Made by a program: the position numbers and the translations under genes
Shown: piece after piece, positions 15,793-24,007 of the stretch
Position numbering within the stretch: the stretch's first letter is position 1
Layout: each line of letters begins with the position of its first letter
The notes under the pieces: generated by a model
The model's database searches: none
What the model was told of the DNA's origin: nothing
Seen by the model: only the letters and a program-made list of their open reading frames with translations
Origin: Gp6-AA40 sp035263125
Lineage (GTDB): Bacteria; Acidobacteriota; Vicinamibacteria; Vicinamibacterales; UBA2999
Assembly (NCBI GenBank): GCA_035263125.1
Contig: DATFRP010000173.1
Location: forward strand, 1 to 64,000
Direction: 5' to 3'
DNA length: 64,000 nt

Positions 15793-17646
15793 ATGACCCA
15801 GCTGTCATACTGGCTTGTCGCCAGCCTGCCGCTGGTCTGCGCGCCCCTGTTCATCGGATACCGGGCGTACCGCGTCTTCCTCGCACGGTTCGAACGCGGA
15901 CGGCGCAACGTCCAGCAGATGTCCGAGCTGCACCTCGCGACGATCGAGGCACTCGCACGCGCGATCGAGGCGAAGGAAGGCACGGCGGCCAATCACATTC
16001 ACCGCATACAGCTGTATGCGACAGCCGTGGCTCGCGCGCTCGGGATGTCGGAGAGCGAGATCGAGGCGGTGAAAACCGCTGCGCTGCTGCACGACATCGG
16101 CAAGCTGGCGGTGCCGGATCACATCCTGGCCAAGCCAGGACCGCTGACACCTGAGGAATTCCAGAAGGTGCAGGCGCACCCCCAGGTGGGTGCCTCGATC
16201 ATCGAAACGATTCCGTTTCCCTACCCGGTGGCTCCGCTCATCCGGAGCCATCACGAGCGCTGGGATGGGCACGGTTATCCCGCGGGGCTCAGAGGCGAGG
16301 AGATTCCGCTCGGCGCCCGAATCCTGTTTCTCGTCGATTATTTCGGCGCGCTCACATCGGACCGGCCATATCACGGCCGCATGTCGCTCGAGGCTGCGGC
16401 CGCGATGATCGAGCAGGAGGCGGGCAAAGCGCTCGACCCGCGCGCGGTTCAGGCGTTTCTGCGCGTGCTCCCGACGGTGCGAGACGAGGCGGAAGGCGAT
16501 GATTGCCCACCGTTGCGCGGATCGCACGAGCAATCCACGAGCCTCGCCGCTCGTACACCGGGTCACTCTCGATCGACGGTGTTCGACGACATCGCGGTAG
16601 CGCACGGGGAAATCTACGCGCTCTACCAGATTGCACAGACGATGGGCACGAGTCTCGGCGTGGCCGACTCGATGTCGCACATTGCATCGAAGTTGAGCAT
16701 CCTGGTGCCGTTCTCCGCCTGTTCGCTGTTCCTCTACGACAAGGCCGTCGAGTCGCTGCGGTGCGCGTTCTCGATCGGCACGGATGCCGAGCTCCTGCGC
16801 CAGCTCGAGCTCCACAACGGCCAGGGGCTCACGGGGTGGGTCGCACGCAATCGCCGTTCGCTGGTCAACGTGATGCCGAGCGCAGACCTCGATGCGGCGG
16901 GTCTGTCGGTCTCGACGTCGCTGCAGTCGGCGCTCGTGTGCCCACTCGTCATCGACGGGCGCGTCATCGGAACTCTCGCCGTCTACAGCACGACGCCGAG
17001 CTTCTACAACGACGACCATCGCCGACTGCTCGACCGCGTGTGCGAACAGGCCGCGGCCGTGATCAAGAACGCGATCGTGTACGAAGAAACGCACGAGGCG
17101 TCGCTCACCGATCCGCTGACCGGGCTGCCCAACACCAGATTCATGGTGAAACACCTCGCGCGTGAACTTGCGCGCGCCGAACGCCTTGGCTCCCAGGTGT
17201 CGTTGATCGTGATGGACGTCGACGAATTCAAAGTCATCAACGACACGCACGGTCATCATGTCGGCGATCTCGCGCTGCGTGAAATCGCTCATGTACTGCG
17301 GGCCGTCATCCGCCCGTACGACGTCTGCGTCCGTTACGCGGGCGATGAATTCATCGTCCTGCTTGCGGGCTGTGGAGCGGAAGAAGCGGAGAGCAAACGC
17401 CAGGAGTTGCAAGAGGCCGTCGATCGGGCGGCCTTCGAGATCGAGCCGGGCGTGCGCGTGTCACTCGCCGTCAGCGCCGGCGCCGCTGTTTTCCCGCTCG
17501 ATGGCGAGACCTACGAGTCGCTGCTCGCCAAGGCAGATAGCCGCATGTATCGCGACAAGGTCTTGCGGAAACGCAGCGTCAAGGAACGACCGGCCCGACC
17601 GGCCGTGCCCGGCACACCATCGGATACCAGGGCGAAGGTCGGATAG
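15793..17646 (+). CDS. Cyclic-di-GMP enzyme with HD-GYP, GAF and GGDEF domains
   Basis: A 617-residue protein. One N-terminal membrane helix (YWLVASLPLVCAPLFIGY) leads to an HD-GYP phosphodiesterase domain (HDIGK about residue 97; HHERWDGHGYPAGL about 155). A GAF sensor domain follows (about 275-430), then a diguanylate cyclase domain (DPLTGLPNTRF; signature AGDEF, a variant seen in active enzymes). It may therefore both make and break c-di-GMP, or one domain may be regulatory. The short N-terminus, with only the last helix of what is usually a multi-helix sensor, suggests truncation. It lies 64 bp after the protease gene. Confidence 0.9.
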   Translation: MTQLSYWLVASLPLVCAPLFIGYRAYRVFLARFERGRRNVQQMSELHLATIEALARAIEAKEGTAANHIHRIQLYATAVARALGMSESEIEAVKTAALLHDIGKLAVPDHILAKPGPLTPEEFQKVQAHPQVGASIIETIPFPYPVAPLIRSHHERWDGHGYPAGLRGEEIPLGARILFLVDYFGALTSDRPYHGRMSLEAAAAMIEQEAGKALDPRAVQAFLRVLPTVRDEAEGDDCPPLRGSHEQSTSLAARTPGHSRSTVFDDIAVAHGEIYALYQIAQTMGTSLGVADSMSHIASKLSILVPFSACSLFLYDKAVESLRCAFSIGTDAELLRQLELHNGQGLTGWVARNRRSLVNVMPSADLDAAGLSVSTSLQSALVCPLVIDGRVIGTLAVYSTTPSFYNDDHRRLLDRVCEQAAAVIKNAIVYEETHEASLTDPLTGLPNTRFMVKHLARELARAERLGSQVSLIVMDVDEFKVINDTHGHHVGDLALREIAHVLRAVIRPYDVCVRYAGDEFIVLLAGCGAEEAESKRQELQEAVDRAAFEIEPGVRVSLAVSAGAAVFPLDGETYESLLAKADSRMYRDKVLRKRSVKERPARPAVPGTPSDTRAKVG

Positions 17647-17656
17647 GCGGTACGAG

Positions 17657-18430
17657 TCAGACCCCGATCACGTGGAAGCCGGCGTCGACGAACAGCACTT
17701 CTCCGGTCACCCCTTTGCCGGCATCACTCACCAGAAACGCAGCGGCTTCGGCGACTTCTCCTGTCTCGATGTTGCGGCGCAGCGGTGCGCGCTCGGGGTA
17801 GATGTGGAGGATATTGGAAAACCCTTTGATCCCCGCGGCCGCAAGCGTCTTGATCGGACCGGCCGATACGGCGTTCACGCGGATGTTCCGCGGACCGACG
17901 TCCGCCGCGAGATACCGCACCGCCGCTTCGAGCGCCGCTTTGGCGACGCCCATCACGTGATATCCGGGGACCACACGTTCGCTTCCCAGGTAGGAGAGCG
18001 TGAGGATCGATCCTCCGCCACGTTTCTCCATCAACGGTGCCGCGCCACGCGCGAGCGCGATCAGCGAATACGCGGAGATGTCCATCGTGGTCTGGAATCC
18101 GGTGCGGCTGGTGTTGAGAAATGACGCCTCGAGCTCATCGCGCGGCGCAAACGCCGCACCATGCACGACGAAATCGAGAGCACCGAATTCCTGCTCGACA
18201 CGGGTGAAGACGTTGGCAATGTCGGTGTCGGAGGTGACGTCGCACGGCAGGACGAGCGGAGGCGGCTCGAGGCCTTCCGACAACTCGCGGACATGATCCT
18301 CGAAGCGCCCCTGGTAGGTCAGTGCCAGGCGTGCGCCGCGGCGCGCGGTCGTCTGCGCAATGGCCCATGCGATCGAGCGCTTGTTGGCAACACCGACGAT
18401 CAGTCCGAGCTTGCCCGAAAAATCCGTCAT
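17657..18430 (-). CDS. fabI: Enoyl-[acyl-carrier-protein] reductase (NADH), FabI
   Basis: A short-chain dehydrogenase catalysing the last reduction of type II fatty-acid elongation; target of triclosan-type inhibitors in other bacteria. The 257 residues contain the FabI-type cofactor motif GLIVGVANKRSIAWAIA, SYLGSERVVPGYHVMGVAK with the Tyr-x6-Lys catalytic pair, AGPIKTLAAAGI, and the closing VTGEVLFVDAGFH. ATG 18430 is chosen because FabI normally begins just before this motif; no Shine-Dalgarno is evident. The end is convergent with the HD-GYP gene (10-bp gap). Confidence 0.95.
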   Translation of the reverse strand: MTDFSGKLGLIVGVANKRSIAWAIAQTTARRGARLALTYQGRFEDHVRELSEGLEPPPLVLPCDVTSDTDIANVFTRVEQEFGALDFVVHGAAFAPRDELEASFLNTSRTGFQTTMDISAYSLIALARGAAPLMEKRGGGSILTLSYLGSERVVPGYHVMGVAKAALEAAVRYLAADVGPRNIRVNAVSAGPIKTLAAAGIKGFSNILHIYPERAPLRRNIETGEVAEAAAFLVSDAGKGVTGEVLFVDAGFHVIGV

Positions 18431-18453
18431 CGAATGAAGGAGGGGTAATCCGA

Positions 18454-19200
18454 CTAACGTCCGCGTCTTCCGCGTCCGTGGCCCGAGTTCGGTCCGCGCC
18501 CCTGCCCACCTGATCGGCCGCCCCCGCGCTGTCCCGCAGGCGGTCGATTGCCGTGACGGGAACTTTGATCCGAGTGATGGCCCGCGCCCTGCCCACGCCC
18601 CGATCCGGAGCGTTGCGACGGTCCGCCGGAGTGGGACTGATTGAATCGTGCCTGTCCCGACCCCTGGCCACGGCCATGACGATTGCCGCGATGACGATTG
18701 CCGCCGCGATCGAATCGCCCGTTCTGACGAATCGTGAAGTCGGGTTCCTTGCGTTCGGGAGTCTGTCCTTCCGGCCTCGGCAGCGTCGCACGGATCAACG
18801 GACGATGCACCGGCCACTCGTCGTCGGCGTCATTGCGGGTCTCGTCTGAGGATGGTGGTGCAACGACCTCGTCGATGTCGGGCGGAGCAGCAAACGGTTC
18901 GGCGGGAAGATCGAAGCTCTCCCCGATCTCAGGAGGATCGGGCGGCACGAACTCCGGCGCTGCGATCGGGCCGACCGACGCGGCGTCAGGAGCTCCGGTG
19001 ACGAGCGCGCCCGCGGTTTTCTTTCGTCGTGGCGCTGGAACCCTTGCCTGCTTGTATTCATGCTCGGCGTCGCACGTGGCGCAGCGTGTCTGCTTCACGT
19101 CGTCGTCGATCATGGCGACCACCGCATGATTGGTGATGCGGCGCTCGCGCGGACAGTAGTCGTCAAGAATGTCACCGAGCCGAACCCGGCGTTGCTGCAT
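18454..19200 (-). CDS. Conserved hypothetical protein with N-terminal Cys motif and GR-rich tail
   Basis: A 248-residue protein of unknown function. Residues 1-50 (VRLGDILDDYCPRERRITNHAVVAMI...TRCATCDAEHEY) contain three cysteines and histidines compatible with a small zinc site. The middle is acidic and proline-rich. Residues 155-248 are almost only Gly, Arg, Ser, Gln, Asn and His in RGG-like runs, suggesting disorder and nucleic-acid binding (inference, by analogy with RGG proteins). It lies 23 bp upstream of fabI in the same direction and may be co-transcribed. Confidence 0.75.
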   Translation of the reverse strand: MQQRRVRLGDILDDYCPRERRITNHAVVAMIDDDVKQTRCATCDAEHEYKQARVPAPRRKKTAGALVTGAPDAASVGPIAAPEFVPPDPPEIGESFDLPAEPFAAPPDIDEVVAPPSSDETRNDADDEWPVHRPLIRATLPRPEGQTPERKEPDFTIRQNGRFDRGGNRHRGNRHGRGQGSGQARFNQSHSGGPSQRSGSGRGQGAGHHSDQSSRHGNRPPAGQRGGGRSGGQGRGPNSGHGRGRRGR

Positions 19201-19324
19201 AAATACCCCGGAGCGTTATCTCTCTTCGGGCTCCACGTCGAACAACGGGACCCGCATTGCCTTCTACAGGTGGGGTTGGTGAATAGGTGAAGGCGTCTAT
19301 GAGTTTAACAGACTCGGATTCCAA

Positions 19325-20707
19325 TCAACCCTGAATTCTCGTCCGGACCCACTTCCGACAGTCCTCGAGCGCCGCCTGCACCGCCCCCGGGTGCGTCGAC
19401 TGCGGCGTACGCCGCGCCTGTACCGACGCCATCGCCGTGGCCGCACGGGGCGCGTCCTCGCCGAACATCTCGCTGGCCTCCCGCCACTCGGCCATCGTCA
19501 AGGCGCTGAAATCACGGCCCTCGACGAGCAACCGCCGCACCATCGCACCCACGACTTCGTGGGCCCGCCGGAATGGCATGCCGCGGGCCACGAGATAGTC
19601 GGCGACGTCGGTCGCCAGCAGCAACCCGGACGCCGCCCGCCCGGCGCGCTCAGTATTTATCCCGATACGCGACACGACCGCTTCGGTCGCCAGGAGCGAC
19701 ACCGAGAGCGTGGCTTCGGCATCGAAGACGGCCTCTTTGTCTTCCTGTAAATCCTTGTTGTACCCGCTTGGCAGCCCCTTCATCGTCGCAAGCCATCCGG
19801 TCAGCCGTCCGATGGCGCGGCCGGTCTTTCCGCGAACGAGCTCCAGCGGGTCCGGGTTCTTCTTCTGCGGCATCATGCTGCTGCCGGTGGCTGACGCGTC
19901 CGCCAGCTCGAAGAACCCGTGCTCTTCACCGGTGAAAATGATCAGGTCCTCGGCGATGCGACTCAAATGCACCATCGCGAGCGACGCCGCATACAGGAAC
20001 GACGCCACGAAGTCCCGGTCGGACGACGCATCGATGCTGTTCAACACGACCTTCGAAAAACCGAGCGCACGTGCCAGCGCCTGGGTGTCGATGGCGTAGC
20101 TGGTGCCGGCAATCGCGCCGGATCCGAGCGTGAGGGCATCCGCCTCGCCGACGGCTGCCTGCAACCGATCGTAGTCACGGCGCAGTGCCGCTGCGTGCGA
20201 CAGAAGGAAGTGCGCCACCAGCACCGGCTGCGCGCGACGAAGATGCGTATACGCCGGCATCAACGCGTCGGCGGAGCGCTCGGCTTGCGTGGCGCAAGCG
20301 CTCACCAGTCGAACAATCGCCTGCTGCAGGATCGGAATGCGTCGGCGCAGATAGAGGCGCAGATCGAGCGAGACCTGTTCGTTCCGCGATCGACCTGTAT
20401 GGAGGCGACGACCGGCGTCGCCGATGCGCTCGACCAGCTGGCGCTCGACGAAACTGTGCACATCTTCGTCGGTGCCGCTGATCCACGCCGGGTCTCTCAG
20501 ACCTTCGTCGAGGATCCCGCGGAGGCCCTCGAGGATCGCCCGGCCATCCTCGGGGGACAGCACACCCGCGTCCGACAGGGCCTGCGCCCAGGCGATGCTT
20601 CCCTTCACGTCATCTTCGAAGAGCGCGCGGTCGAAGCCGAACGAGATGCCGAACTCGAACGCCGCAGGATCGGGTGCCGTGTCGAAACGGCCTGACCAGA
20701 GGGTCAC
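19325..20707 (-). CDS. argH: Argininosuccinate lyase
   Basis: Cleaves argininosuccinate to arginine and fumarate, the final arginine step. The 460 residues contain LWSGRF at the start, TGRSRN (about 104), the catalytic-histidine block PAYTHLRRAQP (His about 155) and the superfamily signature GSSMMPQKKNPD (275-286). All appear intact. GTG 20707 overlaps the argG stop (GTGA); the frame is open further upstream, but that part lies inside argG and lacks ArgH similarity. It is last in the argR-argG-argH operon. Confidence 0.96.
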   Translation of the reverse strand: MTLWSGRFDTAPDPAAFEFGISFGFDRALFEDDVKGSIAWAQALSDAGVLSPEDGRAILEGLRGILDEGLRDPAWISGTDEDVHSFVERQLVERIGDAGRRLHTGRSRNEQVSLDLRLYLRRRIPILQQAIVRLVSACATQAERSADALMPAYTHLRRAQPVLVAHFLLSHAAALRRDYDRLQAAVGEADALTLGSGAIAGTSYAIDTQALARALGFSKVVLNSIDASSDRDFVASFLYAASLAMVHLSRIAEDLIIFTGEEHGFFELADASATGSSMMPQKKNPDPLELVRGKTGRAIGRLTGWLATMKGLPSGYNKDLQEDKEAVFDAEATLSVSLLATEAVVSRIGINTERAGRAASGLLLATDVADYLVARGMPFRRAHEVVGAMVRRLLVEGRDFSALTMAEWREASEMFGEDAPRAATAMASVQARRTPQSTHPGAVQAALEDCRKWVRTRIQG

Positions 20708-21594
20708 GCGTAATTCACCAGGGCCGACTGTCGATCCTGCGGCGCAATGACCGTGAATCGACCTTCGTCGAGCTTCAGGCAGACATCGCTCGTACCAGGT
20801 CCCCCTGCGGCACGGGCTGCCGCCTGCAGCACCACCGCGGCCGGCGCGTCGACGAGCACGCGTAGTGCGCCGCCACCGACATCGAGACGACCGATGCCGT
20901 GCTGTTCGGCGATGAGCGACAGGCACTCGATGAGCTCGGCCGGCGACATCGGCACGCCATTGATCGAGGTGGGCACGCCCTGATCGAAGTGAATGTCGAC
21001 GAGCGCGGCTTCGTCGAGCTGCCGCGTCAGGCGAGGCGGCTCCCGCTCGCCGTCCCACGTGAGCGTGCGTCCCCACAGATGCTGATCGATGCGATAGGCG
21101 CCGTCACGCAGCACGCCGACGGGCATGGAACGCTGTCGCGCATAGGCGATCAGCTCGTCGATCGTCATGTTCCAGCTACGGGCAGGCGCGAGCACGCGAA
21201 GCGTCGGCGCGATCGCGTGAACCTCCGCATCGAATGCCGTGTCCTGGGATCCGTGCGCAACCAGCGGCGCACCCTCCAGCCCGGCGATGTCCACCAGCTT
21301 CGTGGCGATGAACGGACGCGGCAGCGAGGCCATCGCGGCCTGGCGCAGATTGTCGCGCTGCGTGTAGAGCGAGGGCAGCAGCACCTCGCGGGCGAAGTCG
21401 TCGCGGGCATCGATGGCGTGCGCCCGTACGGCGCCGCAGGCGAGCGCGCGGGCCCGAAGTTCGGCGAGATCGCGGCCCTGTCCGATGTCCAGGGTCACCG
21501 TGATCACGTCCAGGCCCTCGGTCTCGGTCAGCCACGCGATCGCCACCGAGCTCGCCAGCCCGCCCGCATATGCAAGGACGACACGCTCTCTCAT
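20704..21594 (-). CDS. Degenerate argininosuccinate synthase-like protein (catalytic motifs lost)
   Basis: At 296 residues it is about 100 short of normal ArgG. It still aligns along its length (DIGQG, PFIATKLVDIA, LAPARSW, YRIDQHLWGR, GVPTSINGVPMSPAELI, HGIGRLDV). The ATP-binding SGGLDTS is AGGLASS, losing the Ser and Asp. The citrulline/aspartate-binding GATGKGND block is GSQDTAFDAE. The KSRG...ETPGG segment is gone, replaced by DAPAAVVLQAAARA. The reading frame is intact and overlaps both argR (ATGA) and argH (GTGA). Canonical argininosuccinate synthase activity looks impossible; it may be a pseudoenzyme subunit or a decaying gene, with a functional argG elsewhere. Confidence 0.85.
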   Translation of the reverse strand: MRERVVLAYAGGLASSVAIAWLTETEGLDVITVTLDIGQGRDLAELRARALACGAVRAHAIDARDDFAREVLLPSLYTQRDNLRQAAMASLPRPFIATKLVDIAGLEGAPLVAHGSQDTAFDAEVHAIAPTLRVLAPARSWNMTIDELIAYARQRSMPVGVLRDGAYRIDQHLWGRTLTWDGEREPPRLTRQLDEAALVDIHFDQGVPTSINGVPMSPAELIECLSLIAEQHGIGRLDVGGGALRVLVDAPAAVVLQAAARAAGGPGTSDVCLKLDEGRFTVIAPQDRQSALVNYA

Positions 21595-22043
21595 GTCTGC
21601 GCCATCTCCTCAATCGTTTTCACCACCGCCTTCGCGCGCCGGACATCGGGCGCAATGATCAGAATGGTGTCCTCGCCGGCCAGCGTCCCGACGATGTCGG
21701 GCAGCCGCACGCTGTCGAGCGCCGCACAGAGCGACTGCGCGTGACCGAGGTTGGTGCGCAGCAGCACGAGCTGCTGCACGCGATCGACACGCAGCAGCTG
21801 CTCCGCCAGCGCGCGCTGCAGCATCGACTCGGCGCTGCTTCCGTTCCGCTGCGCGTGCTGCGGTGCCTGATAGGCGCCGTTTGCTCCACCTTTCACCAGC
21901 CCCATCTCACGGATGTCCCGCGAGAGCGTGGCCTGCGTGACATCGAACCCCGAGGTACGAATCCTCCGCCGCAGCTGTTCCTGACTCCGGATCGACTGCT
22001 CCCGGATCGCCTCGAGAATCACCGATTGGCGTCGCGCTTTCAT
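21591..22043 (-). CDS. argR: Arginine repressor ArgR
   Basis: A 150-residue ArgR/AhrC regulator. The winged-helix N-terminus contains IREQSIRSQEQLRRRI and VTQATLSRDIREMGLVK. The C-terminal hexamerisation and arginine-binding domain contains LPDIVGTLAGEDTILII, in which the Gly-x-Asp-Asp/Glu-Thr motif contacts arginine. ATG 22043 gives the usual length and is preceded by GAGAGG. It is first in argR-argG-argH and divergent from argC, so it probably controls both operons from the shared promoter region. Confidence 0.94.
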   Translation of the reverse strand: MKARRQSVILEAIREQSIRSQEQLRRRIRTSGFDVTQATLSRDIREMGLVKGGANGAYQAPQHAQRNGSSAESMLQRALAEQLLRVDRVQQLVLLRTNLGHAQSLCAALDSVRLPDIVGTLAGEDTILIIAPDVRRAKAVVKTIEEMAQT

Positions 22044-22105
22044 CGCCCTCTCACTCTTTCTGCGCCTCGAGCGGTGTCGAGGCGTGCGTAGCATACATCA
22101 GGCCT

Positions 22106-22139
22106 TGACTGATTATGCAACGCTCTGTATAAATATACT
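22106..22139 (+). promoter_or_regulatory. argC operon promoter with overlapping candidate ARG box
   Basis: TTGACT (22106-22111) and TATAAA (22129-22134), 17 bp apart, form a near-consensus sigma-70 promoter, placing the start site about 20 bp before the argC ATG. An AT-rich dyad GTATA-AA-TATAC (22128-22139) covers the -10 box and resembles half an ArgR operator. Repression of the operon by ArgR is inferred. Confidence 0.65.
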
Positions 22140-22160
22140 CTAGTTCGTGTCACTGGGATA

Positions 22161-23195
22161 ATGGCCACAGCAGCCTCGTCCGCTCCAGATCGTTCCAGCG
22201 CGCCGCCCCGGCCGGCCCGCGTCGCCATCGCAGGTGCCACCGGGTTCGCGGGGCAGGAGCTCGTCCGGATCCTCGCGCGGCATCCGGCCGTCACGCTGAC
22301 GACAGCCATGTCGTCGGGCGCGACGAGCGCTCCACGGCCGCTGCCGGCGCTGGCGCGCATCTGGGATCAGCCGGTCGTGCCGCTCGATATCGAACGCCTC
22401 GTGCGCGAGTCCGAGCTGGTGTTCCTCGCACTGCCGGAATCAGCCTCGGCCGAGCTCGCGCCGGCGCTGGTTGGCCGGGGCCTTCGAGTCATCGACCTGT
22501 CAGGCGCGTTCCGGATTCGAGCGGAGGCGGACCGGAAGCGATGGTATCCGGCGACCGCGGCGCTGCCCGAGGGAACGGTCTATGGCCTGACCGAGGGCAA
22601 TCAGGACGAGATCCGTACCGCACGTCTGGTCTCTAACCCGGGCTGCTATCCAACCGCCGCGCTCCTCGCGCTCGAGCCACTGCATCGTGCCGGTCTCCTT
22701 TCGGGGCCGATCGTCATCGATGCCAAGTCGGGCATCTCGGGTGCCGGCAAGACGCCGTCTGATCGCACACACTTCTCCGAGAATCACGGCAGCGTGGCGG
22801 CGTATGGGGTGTTCTCGCACCGGCACACGGCCGAGATCGAGCAGGAGCTCGGAACGGGCGTGACGTTCGTGCCGCATCTGGTGCCGCTCGATCGAGGGAT
22901 TCTCGAAACGATCTACGCGACCCTGAAGCCGGGAACGTCCAGCCAACACGTCGAGACGGCGCTGATGGCGGCCCACGCCAACGCACCGTTCGTGCGTCTG
23001 ACCGGCGGCCAGCTTCCCGAGATCAAGCACGTCGCTCATACGAATTTCTGCGACATCGGATGGATCGTCGACTCCGCGAGCGCACGGATCGTGCTCGTCG
23101 CCGTGATCGACAATCTTGTGAAAGGCGCAGCCGGATCGGCGGTGCAGAACCTCAACGTCATGCTCGGACTCGACGAGCGAACGGGCCTGCTGTGA
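22161..23195 (+). CDS. argC: N-acetyl-gamma-glutamyl-phosphate reductase
   Basis: Third arginine step: NADPH-dependent reduction of N-acetylglutamyl-phosphate to the semialdehyde. The 344 residues show the nucleotide motif VAIAGATGFAGQEL, the catalytic cysteine in SNPGCYPTAA, the active-site histidine region PHLVPLDRGI, and the C-terminal NLVKGAAGSAVQN. An alanine/proline-rich extension of about 18 residues precedes the Rossmann fold. First gene of argC-B-D-A-J-F. Confidence 0.96.
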   Translation: MATAASSAPDRSSAPPRPARVAIAGATGFAGQELVRILARHPAVTLTTAMSSGATSAPRPLPALARIWDQPVVPLDIERLVRESELVFLALPESASAELAPALVGRGLRVIDLSGAFRIRAEADRKRWYPATAALPEGTVYGLTEGNQDEIRTARLVSNPGCYPTAALLALEPLHRAGLLSGPIVIDAKSGISGAGKTPSDRTHFSENHGSVAAYGVFSHRHTAEIEQELGTGVTFVPHLVPLDRGILETIYATLKPGTSSQHVETALMAAHANAPFVRLTGGQLPEIKHVAHTNFCDIGWIVDSASARIVLVAVIDNLVKGAAGSAVQNLNVMLGLDERTGLL

Positions 23196-24007
23196 GCAGA
23201 CGGCCACGGCTCGTGCTGAAGCTGGGAGGAGAGCTCCTCGAGCAGCCGCAGGACGTCGATCGGATCGCACGTGCGATCGCGGCGCTGGCCAGGCGTGCCT
23301 CGCTCGTGGTGGTGCATGGAGGCGGCAAGGAAATCGACGCGGCGCTGGCCACAGCGGGCATCCCCAAGCAGCAGGTCGATGGCCTTCGGGTCACTGATGC
23401 CCGCACGCTCGACGTGGTGGTCGCGGTGCTGGCCGGTGCGATCAACACGCGACTCGTCGCCGCAGTACGGCGGGCCGGGGGACGACCGGTCGGTCTGACC
23501 GGCGCCGACGCGACAGTGGCCACCATGAAGCGGGCCACGCCGATCGTCAGCGTTGAGGGCGCGTCGGTCGACCTGGGACTTGTCGGTGCGCCGGTGCGAA
23601 ACGGCCGGCCTCAGCTGCTGACCGACCTCCTCGCACGCGGATACGTCCCGGTGGTCGCCTGCATCGGCGCCACCCGACGCGGGCAACTGCTCAACGTGAA
23701 TGCGGACACGCTGGCCTCTCACCTCGCCGGCGCGGTCGGCGCCACGCGTCTCGTGATCGCAGGCGGCACGCGTGGCGTGCTCGACGAACAGGGACGCACC
23801 ATCGATCGCTTGACTCGACGAGATGCGGCGCGGCTGGTCAAAGCCGGCACCGCGAACAAGGGGATGGTGGCCAAACTGCAGGCCTGCCGCGCAGCGCTGC
23901 AGCAGGGCGTGCGCGATGTCGTCATCGCGCCCGGCCGGGACGTGGCACTCGACGCGCTGGCCAGCACGGATGCGCCATTGGCCGGCTGCACACAGGTGGT
24001 GCGATGA
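23192..24007 (+). CDS. argB: Acetylglutamate kinase
   Basis: Second arginine step, phosphorylating N-acetylglutamate. The 271 residues contain the amino-acid-kinase motifs VLKLGGELL, VVVHGGGKEID, LNVNADTLASHLA and GTANKGMVAKL. GTG 23192 overlaps the argC stop (GTGA) and fixes the start. It lacks the long N-terminal helix often linked to arginine-sensitive hexameric kinases, so feedback inhibition may rest on other points (inference). Confidence 0.95.
   Translation: MSRRPRLVLKLGGELLEQPQDVDRIARAIAALARRASLVVVHGGGKEIDAALATAGIPKQQVDGLRVTDARTLDVVVAVLAGAINTRLVAAVRRAGGRPVGLTGADATVATMKRATPIVSVEGASVDLGLVGAPVRNGRPQLLTDLLARGYVPVVACIGATRRGQLLNVNADTLASHLAGAVGATRLVIAGGTRGVLDEQGRTIDRLTRRDAARLVKAGTANKGMVAKLQACRAALQQGVRDVVIAPGRDVALDALASTDAPLAGCTQVVR

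Noticed and set aside
15805..17412. A 535-codon minus-strand frame opposite the HD-GYP/GGDEF gene
   Set aside because: Antisense to three recognised domains; no domain of its own.
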